Positions 40,894-55,959 of a DNA stretch of 64,000 nucleotides are shown here, piece after piece; the stretch's first letter is position 1, and every line of letters begins with the position of its first letter. The stretch covers positions 8,650,501-8,714,500 of the forward strand of contig WPIO01000011.1 of NCBI GenBank assembly GCA_009760855.2, read 5' to 3'. This stretch comes from Cristatella mucedo (Eukaryota; Bryozoa; Phylactolaemata; Cristatellidae). The notes beneath the pieces are model-generated. The model was not told the origin of the DNA. It was given only the letters and a program-made list of their open reading frames with translations, and made no database searches. The translations under genes and the position numbers were made by a program.

Positions 40894-43800
40894 AAGCACT
40901 GATGATTTCGGCAGTGAAGTCCTTGTAACAGTGCCATCATCAGCATCTTGCTTTTCGAACAGAGAAGTACTGAAAAGAGCTAAGATTCTTTCTCATGTCG
41001 ACGTCTTTTGGTTATGTGGCATTGCAATACTCCTGTTTATTTGCCTTTGGCTTTCTCTCAACATGGCCGCCTTGCCTGGTGAATGATTTCTCATAGGAAA
41101 AGGTCATAACTATGACATGTGTTTTATTTCATACTCGAGGCCGAGCAGGTGTGGAGCTAGCATAGAGACAAAACTCTCTTTGTATTAAGCATAAATTTTT
41201 GGCACATGTATGCATGCACATTTGTTTTCCATGTCAGCACTCCCAGTGATGGCTTAATGAAGATGCCTTATACACATGCTGCATTTATTTTGATGCTTAT
41301 CGATCCCAGGGCCTGACAGGTAGCACTTTCCATATTAAGTGTCTACATGTTATCTTGTTCCACAGGCACGACACATATTTACAATTGCGGGGCCATATCC
41401 TCATGTCCGAGAGTCTATGCGGCGCCGCGGATGGATAGAGAAATTTTACCGCCTCGAAGATGCACCAAAGAAGTCAACACATTCAAAGAAGAAGCATTCT
41501 AGTGATGACGATGAGGACGATGATGACGATGATGACGGTGATGGTGACGATGGTGAGTAGGTCAGCCTGGTTTGTAGCTTTTTTTAATCAGCTTTGGGCA
41601 GCATGTCTCGAGCCACTGCCAAGATCTGACCATGCAGTTCTCTATTTGGATTGGTAGTCGTCGTACTTGGAAGAGGGAACTGATTTAATCAGTGGGCTGT
41701 TAGCAAGGACCAGGTTGTATGGTGCCTATAATACACTATGCATGGCTGGTGCATGGGGAACCATTATATACTTGAGCCAGTTTAGTGCTTTGCCATCCAT
41801 TGCTTAGGTCCGGTTTACTTACTAAGTGACTCGGTTCCAGTTCGAGGCTACAGGCCGTGGCCTGGGCTAATTGGTTAACCTGCTGCATTCGCCTGGCTTG
41901 GCAGGATGCCCCGGACTACAGCCAAACGTATCTGATGACATTCGAAAATAAAGGACAAATAAAAAATGAGTGGAAATTTTGAAATCTTAACAAAACTTCT
42001 TGTCTTGTCTATGCTAGCCAGGCAGCTGTCAACGTCGTGCTGAGGCTTGAGTGAAAGTACAGTATCCCCCATTGAGCTGGGCAGTCTGAAAGTACATGTC
42101 AAACTTCTTTAATTACCGGCTTTCTTGGTAGATTCGAGCAGGACCGAGTTGAGTTACCTATTTCCTTTGGTCAGCGCTGTTCTTTGGGGTTGAGAACTTG
42201 GGCTGCCCCTAGTGGTTGAGCTGCTAGCGATCAGTCTACAGTCGAAAGCTATCAAGGGCTTACCGATCTCAATGATCTAAACATGGTGGGATTCCTTACT
42301 AAACCTATGGATAGCACATCCGTGGATGTTGGCATCGTGCGAACTCCTGAACTAACCCATCCTAGAGAGAATCTAGTTGGCATCACAACATCAAGCTGGG
42401 CGGCTTGACAATGATGAACCGAATCTTTGCCACCCAAACTTCTTTCAATCGAAGGACTGTTCAGTTTACTATGGGTCAGGAAAATGACCCGGTGAGAGAA
42501 ATGCCTTCATGACCAAAACATTTATTTTTTGGTGTACAGAAGATTATATGCATATGTCTCACTTTGCCTTGAAGTTTTTTCGATAGTGTGGTGCAGCCAA
42601 CAATTTGATGGCAGTTTTGCTGGCCAGAATGATCTTGTGGTAGTGACAAATACATATATGTTTTCACTTTGAATCCTTGCCGATGGTAGGCAAACCATTT
42701 GCCATAGGGGACCGGTAAGACATAGTGATGTGATTCAACCAAGGTCGTCTGTCCAGCTATATCTGCTTGTTGGTACAGAGTATCTTATGAAAATTAGACA
42801 GTAGTAACCACTTATGTGTCAATGCTCAAGATGTAGACTAGGTCTTACTGTTTTTACTGAGTGTGGGATGCCCTTTTTTCCATGCAGGGAAGTGTACTCG
42901 GTGGTCCAAAAATTTACCAACCTTGCTACCCATAAGAAGTAACGATCACCTGATTAAACAGCCTTATTTATAGAGCACTAGAAGTGCATTAGTGCTTTCC
43001 TCTAACTTGCAAAGGTCAATAAGGAGCTATCTGCTTCCGGCTTCAAATTCCCGACCTGGGCTGTGACGGTCTGCTAAGATCCAGTGGCTCATGCAGCCAT
43101 ATAACGTCATGCTCAGACGGTGTCAGCTCACAGAAGGGTATTCCATGGTGCTTTCTCCCAAGCAGTGAGGCAAGCCTGCTGTTTTCCCGAACATGCAAGC
43201 CTGTACAATCTAATATTAAGCTATGCCGGTGGCATGTCAGCAAAGACTGAGCAACGTGCCTGACCATGTGGTGCTGTACCTAAATTATTACTCCTGCCGA
43301 AACCCTTATATATAGATCTGCAAACGTTCATTTGAAATGTTTCTGTGATGCAATCACTAGCCTCAGCTGGTAACTGGTTCGGTTTGCCACCAACCCCCCC
43401 CCCCCGTGCTGTTGCTTCTGATTAAACTCTCCTGTGGCATTTGATTGGCAATGCTAGGAATAGGAAGAAACTTTGTAACTTCTTATTGGTATTTCACACG
43501 CATTAGGTGTGCGTGACTGAATACCTGTCTGCATGGTCTTGCTCATGGCTTCACCATGTGTATGGATGGCAGAACGACATGCTGGCTCTGATGATCCCAT
43601 ACCATCTCAGCAAGCTTGCACTGCTGCGAGCATATCTGCATTCTATTGCTGCTTCTGGTGGCACATGCTGTAGGTATATGAACTTTATCGGAAGGATTGG
43701 TTTTCCTTCATTGTAGTACTTGCTGTACTGACTAAGGAATAAATCGTGCAAGTCGTTGCCACAATTGCACTTTTGATTTGAGTTTAGTTTTTGGTTCAGA

Positions 43801-46800
43801 TGGCTTGATGCGAGTACTTGATTTATACCTCGTGGCAGAAAATTGCTTTGCAGTAAGTTCAGCCTCGTTCTGTTGGGGCCTGCTCCTGTGTTGGTTGCAG
43901 TAGCTCAAATCCTTGTTGCTACGGAATAGACTGTTAAGCGTGGCTTATCCTTAAATACTTTTACATCGCTGTGGACTCTTTGAGATGAAAGCATATTATC
44001 CTCTGTATGCAGCAGTCAGAGAGCAGAAGGTAAGCTCATCATGGTTTATGTTCGTTACTCTGAAACTATTTGAGCCTTGGCTTAGAACCTCCGCGCGCGC
44101 GCAATTTTATGGTTGCGACAGCTTGCCGATCTGGAAATGCACTTCTTGAATGTATTGCTCACCGGTCTTTGCCCTCACGAGAAAGCTTGTGCACTGCTGC
44201 TGCTGCTCATTGCACGAATGCTTGTTGACATGCTGCTCAGTCGGCTCATGTCGGCTTCCTGTGATACTCCATTTATTTTTTGTTTCTTATTATTTGCATG
44301 ATCTTTCTGCACTTACACGTGTAGCATAGGGAAGTTTTGAAATAACTGTCGTGAAATGAATGGTTCAAATCACAAGACAAGTCATAATAATAATAATAAT
44401 TAACGCTACTAGAGAACTTAATCTCTTTCTAGGGCTTTACATTTGCATCTAGAATTAGGATGAAATATATTTGTCAGCCGTTTCTCTAATGGGGGTACTT
44501 GAAGTAGAGATAGATGCATACCCGTGCAAGAATCGTATAGCCACACCGAATGGTCTCAGACGTCACAGCAAGACACGTCTCAGTCCTGCTTAGTGCTAGC
44601 AGTCGTTGCAGCCACACCAGCCCTCTGCCCACCAGCCAGTCCCTGTGCAGTCAGCGAACGGTGGCCAGCACTATTCGACATAAAGACCGTCCTGTTTAGT
44701 GAAAAGTAGTGTGCAGTAAACACCGGCGTTCAATTTGGGTTTCTTCACAGCTCCAGTTACAACCGACCACTCCTTGTCTCTGGTAGCAAATGCATCCGTC
44801 TACTCGATATGCCACAGAAAACAGTAATTGCTGCGCGTACCTGCAACAAAAGTTTCCCCGTTTGTTTAAAATCTGTGTCTGCCGACGACCGTCTGTAGGC
44901 ACTAGCCCCTAAAAACAGGACACTGGCTATGCTCGGGTCAAAATGCAGACGCCCACTGTGCCCTCAACGGGCATCAGCACTCCGACAGATAATTATATTG
45001 AGCTGACCTTATATTTAAGCACACGTATGTTTGAAAGCAGATTGAATTTGGTGTTGGCAAATTCGTGGTGCTGACGTCGAAGTCTGGTTAGTCACAGAAA
45101 TGTTGCTAAGATGTCTAAGACAGATAGTGATATGTTAGGGTGGATCATCTGGCAATAGGCAGCCTAAGCAGGTACAAATCCTCCCAACAATTGCAATCCA
45201 TGCATCGGAGATGGGGTATCATGCTTAAACTTTTTGGCTCCGATCAACTGTTCCCTAGCTGTAATGTGGGAAACCACTTCCCTTGAAAAGTGCCAGCTGT
45301 GGAGTTGGTCCATACCGGCAGCCATGTCGTCACGATGCTGGTAACAATTAGCTAGTGCACTCCGAAGCAGTAATTTGATGAAGATAGCGATTCGGTGATC
45401 TCGTGTGATATTCATAACCCCGACAGATAAGGTCCATCTGAATTGGGCTTTTTCAGTAATTGTTCTTTGCATGCATATGCATGCTGACACTGTGCGAATT
45501 ATTACAAACCAATTGACATGAGGGCACTGGGCGAATGTCCGTGTATTATTGTTGTCCCTATTAAGGTGCCCCCATGGCCGGCTGCATCGAAGTATATAAC
45601 TAAACAGGGGGGCTCTCGTACACATCCGAGAGCGGTTTCCAGCGCTGCCGGTGGCTGCTGCTGCTTGGCAGTCGTACAGTCACTTCTTACAGTGACTGTC
45701 ACTTCTTACAGTGACTGCCGGCTGACTCACACCGCTGTTTTTCAGACGATTCGCCCCCAGAGGAACCGGCTGTGAAGCCATGGGAGGAAGAAAACGGCAT
45801 CTATGGAATCATGGTGAGTGCTTTCGGGCAGTAGCAGCTGCAGCCTATATGAGGCCTAACGAGCCGGGCATCTGTCTAACTTCCCCCTACGCACGCAGTC
45901 TTGCACACACTGCAGCGCAACACCGTGTGGGTACAGTGCCACTCGCGGCTCATCCTGAGGCCGCTGCTCTAAGCCAGAGAGAGGCTGATGGCGCATGCTC
46001 GCTCTGCAGAAGAGCTTATTTCCAGGGAGGATGATTCCAGAAGGGCACATTAACTAGCAGCAGCGCCGTCGAGACGCTGCCGTTATAAAAGCTGCTGGGA
46101 GCATGCCTGTAGCCAGACTATGCCTTAAGGGCTGAACTTGACCTTGATTTGGTGCAACCCAATTTCACCCGTAGCATGACGTCATAGAAAAATAATACTA
46201 GTAAGTCTCGTGCATGGCACCCCAAGAGAAATCAATATCTATTTAGGCACTGTCAAATTTGCCAAGAGAAGCAGTTGGCAATAGTTAATGACAAGCAGGT
46301 ATCATGTTTGGACTTGCAAGCAAAAGCACCCCAAGTACCATTTCTACTAATTAAAGCAAGAAAGTCCATTCATCCGGCACGTGGCACGATGGCAACCAGT
46401 ACTTCCGGAAGTGATTGTAGTAATAGGCTTGTTATTCTACTATGACCCTGTGAAGTGTGTCCTCAGGCAGGGAGCTCTAGTATTTGAATAAGCTTGTAAA
46501 AGTGTTCAAGAAGGCATTCACCATCGTTGCTTAGTTATGGACCCCTCGTTAGTTACGTGCATTGAATCATGTACAGGCAAACCTATTAATTACCCTGGGG
46601 AAAAATAAACCACTCTCGTCTAGTCGATTTGGAGGGTTAGACTTTCAGTTTCTGAGTAACTCTTTTTTTTGCCAACAGTAAGCAAGTTGGTTTTATCGTC
46701 GTTGAATTTGAGAAAGTTTACTGCCACCCAAATACGAATGTCAGCAATGCATGTTGTAAGGGAGCTGAGAGAGTTTGATATTGTAGAAGGCTAGAAGGAT

Positions 46801-49800
46801 CTAAGCACAAATACTGCTTCGTGTCTTCTGCATGAAAGTGAAAGCCTAGATTAGGTTTGTTGGTTGTGTCGGAAATAGGGAGAGTATGTCTCACAGTGTG
46901 AAAAGAAGTGGATCTAAAATGGATCTGTGGGGCACACCATACTTCTAAGGCTCAGTGGATTATAGCTGATAATTTGCATCTCTGAACGCTCCCTTTAGGA
47001 TAAGACCTAAATCATTGTAACACGATGCCTGCGATGCCTTTAAGCAGCTGACACTCAAGAAGTATCAGTGGTCATCAGTTGGTTATCAAAACCTATCGAG
47101 AGATCCAGCAGAGCTAGCTGAGCTAGCTGAGAGATCCTACCTAAGTCATCCTTCCGAGAACTGACAATATCCTCTTTAATGATGCTGGGACAGACCCGAG
47201 GCTAATGACAGATTTACCATGTTATTTATGCATGGCAGCAACGACTCTAGGCATCTCAGAAGGCAAACTATAGTCATGATGGCTAGTGGTTACCTTAACG
47301 ACGAAATTGGAGGTAGTAGCCATGGCGCAATTAAAGGTAGACATTGAGGAAAAGCAGGAGAAACACTCCAGGGAAGGTGTCACCTTGGGCATGTGCTTTT
47401 TTTTCTTGCCGACCAAGAAGCTAGAAAAACGACCGGCTTGATTGATGACTTCAAATGTCACTAGGTATGATGCTAACTTGGATGCAGCTAAGGAGATGGT
47501 TTATGGTCGACATAAGCATTTGGATTGTGCAGCTGTGATTTTACTATGCTTTTGTATAAGGTGGACTTGTCCTTGGCTGTGATAGATTGATAATGTAATT
47601 TAGTGTAATGTGTCCTGTCTGTAACCTCACAAAGCCACAAAGACTGAGTGGGTGTTCCAGAGAGGGGTTCGGGGAGTGGGGTTCAGAGGAGTTGTGTATC
47701 GCGCAGTCGAAACCCAGGCGGCTTTCGGTACACATTCGGTAGCCTACAGACTTCCTCTCATGCAGCAAGGAGAAAGTGGGAAGCGTAGCTGAGTCAGCTG
47801 GGCAGTTAAGGTAGTGAGTAGCATGGAAGTAAAGCTCGTGACAACTGGAAACGATGCGCCACAGTCGGCAGTGGGAGAGTAGATGTTGTTGTGTAAGAGT
47901 TGTGGAAGTGAATTCCACTGTCAAGGACCTGCAGGGTAAAAGCTTCTGTTGCCAACGATCTTTAAGCAGAGGAATAAAACAGCTAATTTACTGTCCATAG
48001 ATGACCTGAGGGCATGACGAGGCTGAAACTAGTGCAGCAGTACAGCTGGGGAGCCAAGGCAGGTCTTGTGGGTCAGTGTAAGAACTTTACTCTGTATCCG
48101 TTGATCAACCGTAAGCCGTCGAAGTTCGTTCAGCAAAGGAGACATGTGATCAAACCTTAGGGATTTGTTAACTAGCCTGACAGTCATATTCATCACTAGC
48201 TGCAGTCGCATAGTGGCTTTTTTCGGTTGCTCAGCCAAAAGGGAACGGCAATAATCTAGCCGAGACAATGATGAGCCAGGGAGCTAGATGAATTTTTCAC
48301 GAGCACCACCGTTGTAGACAGTCCGTAATCTTAGATACGGATTGGACGTGGTAGCTAGGTGTGGAGGCAGTCTTCTTGACGAAGCTTTCAAAATATAGGC
48401 AGCAAATTCCGAGCACGTGGTGATAGTTGCTCAATGGCATCAGGCATTAAAAGAGCAAGTCTTCTTGTCCAACCACACGCTGTGTTGTCTTACGAGTAAA
48501 TGCTCTGTTTTATCGTCGTTAAGTTTAAGGAAATTTACTCATATCCAGGATCGAATATCGGCAAGGCAAGCATTCAGTTTATCAGTTGCTGCAGCAAGAA
48601 AAAGCAGAATTCGGCACGTATGGGGGATCAGTTGGGTTATAGAGACGAATGCTTTAATCACCCGGCAGTAGGAAGGGACGATTTCTGAAAGACAGAATAG
48701 AAATGAGTTTGGCAGCATAAGAAATAGAGCAAGTCTCGGTGCCTTTAAATGACAAGAGTCGTGCCATTATTGGTAGCTATGATTAGGACTCTGTACAAGA
48801 CGTTCGCATGTCTGCTTCGAGGAGAGACTGCCAATGGCTTGAAATTTAGCAAGGAACACGTGACAATTGCTATTTCACGGCCAATTTGATCGTAGGATGA
48901 AAGAAAGAAAAGCCTGTTGGACTGGCTTCGATTATGGTTGGGCAGTTAAGGGATTTCAGCCTGATCACCCTGAACAAATCAAAGGCATCGTCAAGAATCA
49001 TATTGCATATTACTAGACGTTTATCGCACATTGGACGTGCATTCCATAAGGAGGTTTTAGGATTGGCTAGGGCTTCATGGCACCATGATTTCGACCAAAT
49101 GGCTACGTGGTAGCACTTACCGACAGGGCATTGGCCGCAGAAGCATGTGACGACAAGATGATAGCAGCAGAAGCAAGTGCCGACAGGACCGTGAATCCGG
49201 TAGCATTAGCCGAAAGGACGATGGGCACATGCAGGAAGTGTTTAAAGTCAATAAATACATACTTTCTCAAGCATAATACACAAAACAAACAGTTAAACTG
49301 TAAACCGGACTGCTATCTGAGGTACCGAATTTGATGCAGTTCAAAAAATCTACACTACTCAGTCTCGATAGGTCAGCCGGAAGCAGAAGTGAGAGCTGTT
49401 TCTCTTTTCTTATTGCTTAACTTCCTTTCTTTCTTTCTTGTCAACAATTCTTGAAAAAATGGTCGCTAAGCAGCTGGTAGCAAATATTGAAAAGAATGAA
49501 ACGTCAGAAACATTTCAATCGGAGTTCAAGAGGCAACACTCCACTGAAACTGCTCTCCTCCGTGTTAACAATGACATTCTATGTGGCAACGATGACGGGA
49601 ATGTCACTGCCCTAGCTCTGCTAGATCTATCAGCTGCCTTCGATACCATTGATCACGATGTTCTGCTTGAACGATTGAGAACAACGATCGGTATGGCAGA
49701 CGAGGCACTGGCGTGGTTCAAATCGTACTTGTCTGATCGTGTTCAATCCGTGTCGTGTGGGCTCAGGTCTCACACACGAAACGGGTCACCTGTGGGTCAC

Positions 49801-52800
49801 CTGAAGGATCCGTACTCGGTTCCTTGCTGTTCTCTATTTATACTCAACCTCTGGGAAAAAGTGATTAAAGCCAATTGAATAGGATATCACTTTTACGCTG
49901 ACGATAGTCAGCTGTACTTGTCATTCAAACCGTCGGAATCTGCTGCAGCAACTGATAAACTGAATGCTTGCCTTGCTGACATTCGATCCTGGATGTCGGA
50001 AAACTTCTTGAAACTGAACGACAATAAAACTGAACTGCTGCTCATAGGACACCCTAAGCATGTGGCTGGATTAAAAGGCTTTGCTCTTCTAATAGGTGAT
50101 GATGTCGTGCAACCATCACCACGTGCTCGAAATTTAGGTGTCGTTTTCGACAGCTGCCTAAATTTTAAAAGCTGAAACAGCTTCATTCAGAAAACTGTCT
50201 CTACAGCTAGCCATCACGTCTGATCCCTATATAAGATTAGGAGCTGTCTTCCACAGTGGCTTGCAAAAATTTAACTAGCTCCTTAGTTCTGTCTCGGCTT
50301 GAATATTGTAACTCCCTTTTGGCTGGGCTACCAAAGAAAGCAACTATGCCACTGCAGCTGGCTATGAATATGGCTGCAAGGCTAGTTTTCAACTCCCAAA
50401 GGTTTGAGCACGTGTCTCCTTTGCTAAAAGAGCTAGGGTGGCTACCGGTTGATCAACTGATACAGAGCAAAGTTATGCTGACCCACAAGGCCTGCCACGG
50501 CTTGGCTCTTCCATACCTAGCTGAACTGTGGCACCAGTTTCAGCCTCTTCGTGCCCTCGGGTTTTGTATGGACAATATATTAGCTGTTCCATTCTTCCAC
50601 TTAAAGACCGTTGGTGACAGAAGCTATAGCTCTGCATGTCCTAGACTGTGGAACTCACTTCCACATTTCTTACACAACGACAACTACTATCCTGCTGCCG
50701 ACTATGGCTCATCCTTTTCAGGGGTCCTGAGCTGCTACTTGCATGCTACTCACTACCTCAACTGCTCGCCTGACTCTGCTATGCTTCCCACATTCTCTTT
50801 GTTGTGTGAGATTAAGTCTGTTGGCCACCGAATTCGCACCGAAAGCCGCTTAGGCTGTGAGTGCGCTATACAAAACTCTCCTGCGTACAAAACATCCACA
50901 TAGTCTGTATGGCTTTGTGGAGTTACGGACTCAGATACATTACATTAAATTAATCTCAATCCAGTCGCCTTGCACATGCCGCAGGGCTCGAGCCTACGAC
51001 CTTGGTCGTTAGAAGCTAGCACCTTACCCCTGGGACCAACCAGGATGGTAAAAGAACTTGGCATTATTCGCATTTGTAGAAGCCTGAACTGCTCTCGTGG
51101 GGGCTCAACACGACAGGCCGTGTTAAACTTGTCTGAAACAGATACCTCTTCAGCGACTCTAGAAATGAAATTTGTTTCTTTAAAAGAAGAAGGTAGCGCA
51201 CCCCCAACTCTGAATGGTTATCCAATTCCACCTAAGGCCGGCTGCTTAGCAGAGGCATCGGTTTATCTAAAAAAAAAAGTTGGCCATTGCCCCTCTTTTG
51301 GCATGCTGCTAGAGCATCGCCCAACAAGCCTCTAGATTTTCTCTCCATGTATGGTAGTTCCTCCCGAGAACTTTAATAACCACCTGGGTCGGTCTACTCA
51401 ACTTAGGGGGGGCACCGGGCTGTGGAGACATTCTTTTAGGGAGCACGGGCCAGCAGCTGCTGAAGCTTTATTTGGGCACCCACCCCCCCCCCCTTCGTCC
51501 CTTCGTCCCTACTCGTGCAGCAGAATCGCCGAGCAGGCTTAAGACTCGCCATGGCGCCATCCCTGAGGCATCGGTCGTGCATGCCACCACCGCTTCCGGC
51601 ATGGCCTGGCCTGGCCTGCTTCCGGCCTGGCACTTTGTCTTGCTATCACGGACGACAGAAAGAAGCCTAGGGGGCACACGTCACATGTTGCGACCTTGCC
51701 ACGTTGCAGTCTCGAATGGCCAGGAACGACTCCCCTGCCTTCATCTGGTGCATCAGGCGCGACAATGTCGACTTTCGGCACCTCAAGAAGCAGCAAATGG
51801 TCAACCACTACAGCCGGAATGGTGCGTTCACAACGAAGGTCGGCCTGTGTACGAACGTGAGAAATGCTCGATGGTTTAATGACGTCGACCACAACTCGTT
51901 CTACCCTCGCTGTTATCGACTCAGCCACGAAGAAGAAAAGGGGGCCTTCATCGGTAAGTGCGTAATAATATAATAATAATAATAATAGAATTCATTTATA
52001 TAGCGCCCCAAGAGAACTTAATCTCTATTCAGGCGCTTCACATATGCCTCGGGGCTCGAGCCCACGACCTCAGTCAGACCTTGGTCGGGGCGAGCACCTT
52101 AACCGCTAGACCAAACCAGCTCGGCAATTGTGCGTAGACATTGTGCCCCCCCCTATCGAGCTTTGCTCGGCCCTTGGACCGCACCGAAGGGCCCGACGTT
52201 TGGAAGTGGTGTCATTCAGAAAATTGCTTCCACAGTCAGACACGTCGTAGTCAGGCTTCGATCGCAGTCCCAATATTAGGAACTACCTACCGTGGTGGCC
52301 GGCTAGTGATCTCACTAGCTGTCAGGCTCTGTCTAGACTGCTCAATTGCAATTCCAATTCGACTGGGCGCCTGGAAAAAAAAGCCATTTTAGCCTCTACA
52401 GCTGGTGATGCCTGAGGCTGCAAGGATAGTTTGCAAATCAAAGAGATTCGGCCACATGTCTCCTTTGCTGAAGCAGCTCCGAACAAGCTCCCGGTTGATC
52501 AACCGATACAATGCAAAATCCTTGCACTGACCTATGATGTCCGCAGTGGCTTGGCTTCATCATACCTAGCTGATCTTCTGCACCAGCTCTTGGGACCTTT
52601 CTGGACAATAAATTAGCCTTTTTTTGTTATTTTTCTCCTTTCTTTTGTCGACAGACGCGTTTGATCTGCAGGTCCTAGACTGTGGAACTCGCTTCCATAA
52701 TTCCTAATCAACGACATCTTGTCTCCTGCTGCAAACTCGGGCGCATCCTGTCCAGCCGTCCGATATAATAAGGTTAGCTGATTGAACAGCCTCGTTCGTA

Positions 52801-55800
52801 TAGCAGCCATAAGAGCCCTAACGGCTATCACCAGCACTTTCAGTGGGCAGTAAAGGATCGCCCACTGCAGGACCCAAGCACGTGACCGGGTCATGAAGAG
52901 CAAGAGCGAGCACCTTAACTCCTGGGCTAAAAGCCAGCTGCTGGTTCTGTGCTGTGCCCATCATCGACGGTCGTCATCTGACACGGCTATGCTTCTCACT
53001 TTCCCTTTGTTTTGGGAGGGGAAATCTTTTGACTATCGCATGCATACGAAAAGCCGCTTAGGCTTTGAGTGCACCGTAGAAACCTCTCTAGCACGACACC
53101 TACGTAGTCTTGCTGACTGTGTGTGGACTTGCAGGCGGAGGTACATACACGTGGCACACACGTGCACGGTGAGCGGCTCGTGTACGATCCCTATGCTTGC
53201 TGCCTGCCCCTGGCGAGGTCAAGGCCTGTACTTCCTTTCCATTTCTTGATCTGCTGCTACACTCCTGCCTGCATGGCTTCCAATATGCCCACCAGCGCTG
53301 CTTTGGCCCGCCCACCCATCGGCTGCGACACCGTGGCATCGGCTGGGTCGGCTCTCACTCCAGCCCAATCTGTAGACGACTACTGTCTGACGGCCTGCAT
53401 GAGCATCGTTCGCTGGGTGATCATGCGCCATCGAGAAGGCTACAACGATGCAGTTCACTCCGACGAGGAGGAGGACGATGCTGCCGCCGCATCAGCTGCT
53501 GCTGCTGCTGCTGCCGCCGCCGCTGCCGAGGAAGGCGCTGCGACCAACAAGTCACCCAGGAGAGGTGGGCAACCGCACTGCTTCCAGGAAATGGGGCGCT
53601 CTTTTCGCACGCGAGGAGCGGCCTAGGACTGGGATGAGGGGATGAGTTGGGTGGGTGGATGGGTGGTGGGGTTAGAGAAGCGAGGGTCCCGGCCGAGGCT
53701 CGCTCCGATCGAGACTCTTTCTTACGCCCCAGAGCGCCGAAAGAAGAAAAAGACTGTGCCTCGCCTGCCCGCGAGTCTGCTCGACGTCGCCCTGCAGCAG
53801 TGCCATCACTGGATGAGCTTCTATGAGAACGAAGATCTGGAAGACACGAGCAGAGGGGAGATGCTGCAGCTCTCCTGGGACGTCTTTCTGCAGCAGTACT
53901 ACGACCTGTGCCAGTGAGCGGCGTGCCGACCTGGCCGAGCAGCTTTAGTAGCTGCGGCGGGGGGGGGGGGGGGGGGCCTGTGCGGGCAACAGCTGCCGCC
54001 ATTTGCCGCTGCTGCTTTGCTCATGCTTCCAGCTGCCCGATACCTTACCCGCGCTGCTGCCTCCTTTGCCGATGCTGCTCGAAGGTCGGCCCTCGAATGC
54101 AGCGTCGTTTTTCACCTTCACCGCTTCTCTGCACTCGCGTACGAATTGCAGCTGGCACTGCAGCCGCGAGCCACAACACTTGCTCTCCGCTGCTGCTGCC
54201 ACCGGGACTTCCAAGAGCGAGCCTCAGCCACTGCTATCGTTGCTCGTGATTGGGAGCGTCGATGCGAGCGCTCCCATGCTCTCCTTCCTGCCTTTGCTTT
54301 GAGCCACCGCCTAGTGTGGATTCTTCTTGCTCCTTTCAAGCAACGGGGGAATAATTCCCGGAACGAAAGCGCGGCTGCACGAGTGCGAGCTCGTGGCCGG
54401 CCGACTGCGCGGCTACTGGCCCCAGTTCGACTTGGACGGCGTCCGGAACGTCTGGATCGTCAAGCCCGGAGCCAAATCTCGGGGACGAGGTCAGTCATCA
54501 TGTCAGGCGGCTTGATGGCAACATGCGTCTAGCTGCCAAAGCTATACAAAGTCGGCATGTAGTGTCAGTGTCGGATGAGCTCAACAGAGCCGATCTCTTC
54601 AGAGTACAGTGGCAGCACCTTTGGAGGCAGTGCTGTGGACAGACTGCATCTTTATGCTTATTTATATATGTTCGAGGTGCATTCTTGCTTGATTGCGCTC
54701 GTGTATGTATGGGGTGTCTTTGCGTGCATGCATGCATGCATGCATGCATGTGTATGTGTGTGCATGCGTGCTTGTGCATGTATGCACATTCAAGGCTGTG
54801 ATAGCCCAGGTGATAAGATGCTTTCTCTTCGCGATCAAGGTTGCGGGTTTGAATCCTACAGTAGGCCAGCAATCCTGTATTGCCAGCTGCAAACAGTGGT
54901 GATAGAAGTTACGGCTCTTCTGCCATTATGCAAATGAGGCTGTTCAATCAGCTAATACTTGTTTCCCTAAACGACCGTGTCTGCTAAACAGTCTGCCTAC
55001 TTAAGCTTCATAACATTTCTAAAATTCGAGCCTGCTTAGACAGAGATAGTATGTCCAATTTGGTCCATGCATTTGTGACATCTCGTCTAAACTTAGTTAA
55101 CTACTGTTTGCTGATCTACCTGCCTGTGCAATAAAGCGCTTACAGCTGGTGCAAAACTCTGCCGCTAGGCTTTTCTGTCGTGAGCCTAGCAGTTGCCACA
55201 TCAAACCATTTTTTGTCGACCTGCACTGGCTGCCAATCAAGCGGCGTATCGACTTCAAGGTTTTGTCACTCACTCTTGGATCCCTGTATTCTCTGACCAG
55301 GCTAGGTAACGTACCACTTATTTTTCTGACTCAAATCGTTAAGCTGTACCTCGTTCATCACTGCAGCAGTTTATTTCTGATTTCGCTTGGATAAGAATGG
55401 CTCTACATGTCCATGATTGCAGAAAATATAGCTCCAGGATGTTTGATGACATGTATATCAATGCTATTCCAATACTTATCCTATACATATAGGGTTAGAC
55501 ATGGTTTACATCATTTTTTCCTTTTAAGTTGAAATCGTCATAACTTTAGATCCCATTGCTAACATGTTTGTCTATAGAGTACCCTAAGCAGACATTTGAT
55601 TGTTGGACAAATTCTCTCCATATTCTCTCACCATTCACCCTAAACGAATTCGTGACTACTCTCAATGGACAAGCGGTCAAGGGCACTACCTCAGGCACAC
55701 GGATCGGGAAAAGTGTTAAGGTAAAGCTCTGTGCCTTACCGGGGTCGCAGTCAGCTCGGTCACGTACGTAGGAAGGGTATTACAGAGAGGTGGTACTGCT

Positions 55801-55927
55801 CTGGCCCGGGCTGGGGGCGGGGTTGAAAAAGTGCAAACGTTCCATCAGCAACAAAAAACCGAAAGAAAATTACGCTATTTCATCGGCTTGGCGTTTTACT
55901 GCTTGACTTCTGCTGTTTAGCGGCGAA

Positions 55928-55959
<32 letters not shown>

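Noticed and set aside
53421-54002. 193-codon minus-strand open frame rich in Pro and Gln
   Set aside because: It is the shadow of GC-rich TTLL3 exons and intron on the plus strand, with repeat-derived PPPPPP and QQQQQ runs.
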